Shown here one piece after another: positions 62,480-64,000 of a DNA stretch of 64,000 nucleotides. The stretch covers positions 62,001 through 126,000 of the forward strand of contig JACATO010001745.1 of NCBI GenBank assembly GCA_018389105.1, read 5' to 3'. Origin of the DNA: Nautilus pompilius (taxonomy: Eukaryota > Mollusca > Cephalopoda > Nautilida > Nautilidae). Within the stretch, counting starts at the first letter, position 1, and each line of letters opens with the position of its first letter. A program made the position numbers and the translations under genes. The notes beneath the pieces are model-generated. The model was not told the DNA's origin and did not search any database. It saw only the letters and a program-made list of their open reading frames with translations.

Positions 62480-63540
62480 AACGTGGACAGATCAAGGCTC
62501 TTTTTTTTGTCTGCTAATGCTAAAGAGTAGCACTGTGATCCTGAGATATAAAATAAAAGTCCTGTTTTATTTTGTTTTTTGAAGATCATCTACGAAAATT
62601 GCATGAGTTATGGCACTTAGTAGAAACGGAAGCTGCACCTTTCGCAGATAATTTCTGCCGTCTATCTTTTGGCAAATTGTAGTTTAATGCATTTAAAGCT
62701 AATTTTGTTTTTTTTAAAATAGAGATGGAAACTCGCCGAGTTTTAACCGATACTACCGAGCGGTTGCTAAAAGCAGACAAAACTTTGTCTCTAACAGCTG
62801 GATGCATAGAGGAGTTAGATACTAAAAAAAAAGAACATTTATTATCTTCATACAAACGGCAGATGATCAGCGGTTTTCAAAGCAAATGTGGACAAAGGCA
62901 AGTCGAATAAACGCATAATAACATTGAAGGAAAGGCCAAAAGTATTTCCTCACATGAAAAGCTCCTGTCCTCTCAAATCTTCTACATAAAGAGTTTAAAC
63001 AACAACATTCACGTGTGGCCCCTTATTACGCAGGTGTATGAATCATCAGATTGCCAACTCACGTCATCTGGGATTCCAGAATAACAAAGGAACTGATTTC
63101 GTCTTTGTTCTTTGCGCTAAAAAATCTTTTTCCTACGTAAAGATATCTATATAATCTCCCCACATCCAGGCACGAGAAGTGTAATTTCTCTAATCGCTCA
63201 AGAAAGAAACATCTCATTCGCTAAAGCATCGTGGTAAACGGCTCCAGACTATCGGCGTCTCCGACAAGTTAAAGGGGTCGTCGCATAGTCCAAATCAGGT
63301 CTAACCAGACGTTAACTCGCATTTCAATGAAAGACGAACAACAACAACAACAACAAAAAATTGCTGAGTAAAGCGCTTCAATTATATTGTCTCCGTATAT
63401 TATCAGATAATAGTAAAACCTATGATCAAGCTAACAGCAAAGAGGGTAGAAGCAGTTTCTAGATACACTTATTAAATTAGCAAGTTTGGTTGGGAATGGA
63501 GCTCAGGAAATTAGAAAATGTAGTCTAAAAAAGAGGTTCA
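62480..63540. other. Gene-less stretch
   Basis: AT-rich sequence with a short CAA run at 63339. Nothing recognised. Confidence 0.5.
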
Positions 63541-63544
63541 ACAC

Positions 63545-63960
63545 GGAGTATACTTCTCCTTTGCTTGCATGACTGTTTGAACTTGTCTGGGCATTAATTC
63601 CATTAAATGGCCACTTATTTCCGATCCATTTCTCCACGAATCACGGTTCCGATGCCTTCAACAATTAACAATTCTCACGCAGCTTTGGCCGTGAGCCTCG
63701 AATCGCTGTTGTGCTGAAATACGAAACCACGGCCGGCTGAACGAACTTCACACGGAGTTGGGGAACCGCACGGCCATGTTTTGCCCCCCCCCCCTTTGTC
63801 GTGATTCCGTAGACTTTCACGACGTCTGCCATACCACGGCTGCTCGAACAACCCTCCACCACACTAAAGCCCGGACAAGGTGCCCGATGGACAAACTTCC
63901 TCTCCAGATGGCCAAACAATTCGATTTTTGTCTCACCTGAAAATCGGACATTTTTTCGGC
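63545..63960 (-). mobile_element. Probable Tc1-like transposase relic, C-terminal part
   Basis: On the minus strand, fragments read VFQHNSDSRLTAKAA and later HLMELMPRQVQTVMQAK followed by a stop, matching the usual Tc1 order of a QxDNDPKHTAK-like block and a SMPRR-like C terminus. Frames are broken and the catalytic aspartate is not in its usual context. The upstream part lies at the window edge. Confidence 0.45.
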
Positions 63961-64000
63961 CGCCGCAGTATATTCTGTATGTATCAGCCCAAATCAGGCG

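Overview
The window is animal nuclear DNA, most likely from a lophotrochozoan and probably a gastropod mollusc. The evidence is split genes with GT/AG introns, abundant di- and trinucleotide repeats, minisatellites, decayed Tc1-like transposons, tRNA-like short interspersed elements, and a secreted apple/PAN gene family whose C-terminal part I associate from memory with mollusc protein sets. The taxon is an inference and was not checked by any search. There is no sign of prokaryotic gene organisation, CRISPR or a viral genome.

The real genes are members of one multi-copy family. The model is five exons: exon 1 is a signal peptide plus a four-cysteine PAN/apple fold, exon 2 contains W-x-L-M-F and DC/SC motifs, exon 3 a V-K-F-V-F-Y / WF / SPWTD block, exon 4 an RYF...GC...W...ACxWE block, and exon 5 a short tail ending around D-x-M-T-I-S. 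Intron phases are 1, 0, 2, 1 in both complete copies. Copy D (25888-33253, +) is intact on paper and encodes 289 aa. Copy E (39646-46462, -) has all five exons and the same phases but carries one extra base in exon 3. D and E converge.

The left third holds relics. Copy A (-) has a good exon 1 (6501-6819) and a frameshifted exon 2 (724-890), and would continue off the left edge. Copy B (+, 8560-11565) is a dead series of exons 2, 3 and 4 whose exon 3 has been tandemly amplified into a 69-bp minisatellite. A lone exon 1 duplicate (C, 17313-17624) has a one-base deletion near its 3' end. Exon 2 and exon 3 details group B with E and A with D.

Between and around these genes the locus is built from inverted segmental duplications: 1-890 against 28850-29737, 12370-13920 against 26880-28230, and 18340-19600 against 23450-24700. 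A direct duplication links 17190-18000 with 25780-26540. The duplications share small repeats.

The right quarter (46.5-64 kb) has no gene I can support. It holds long CA, CT and GA tracts, a Tc1-like relic (49.9-50.8 kb), a tRNA-like SINE candidate, a 67-bp minisatellite (61.9-62.5 kb), a second Tc1-like relic at the right edge, and an unusual 1.1-kb array in which the cAMP-response-element palindrome TGACGTCA recurs about 23 times in a CT-rich background, with a smaller GA-rich array 1.6 kb upstream.
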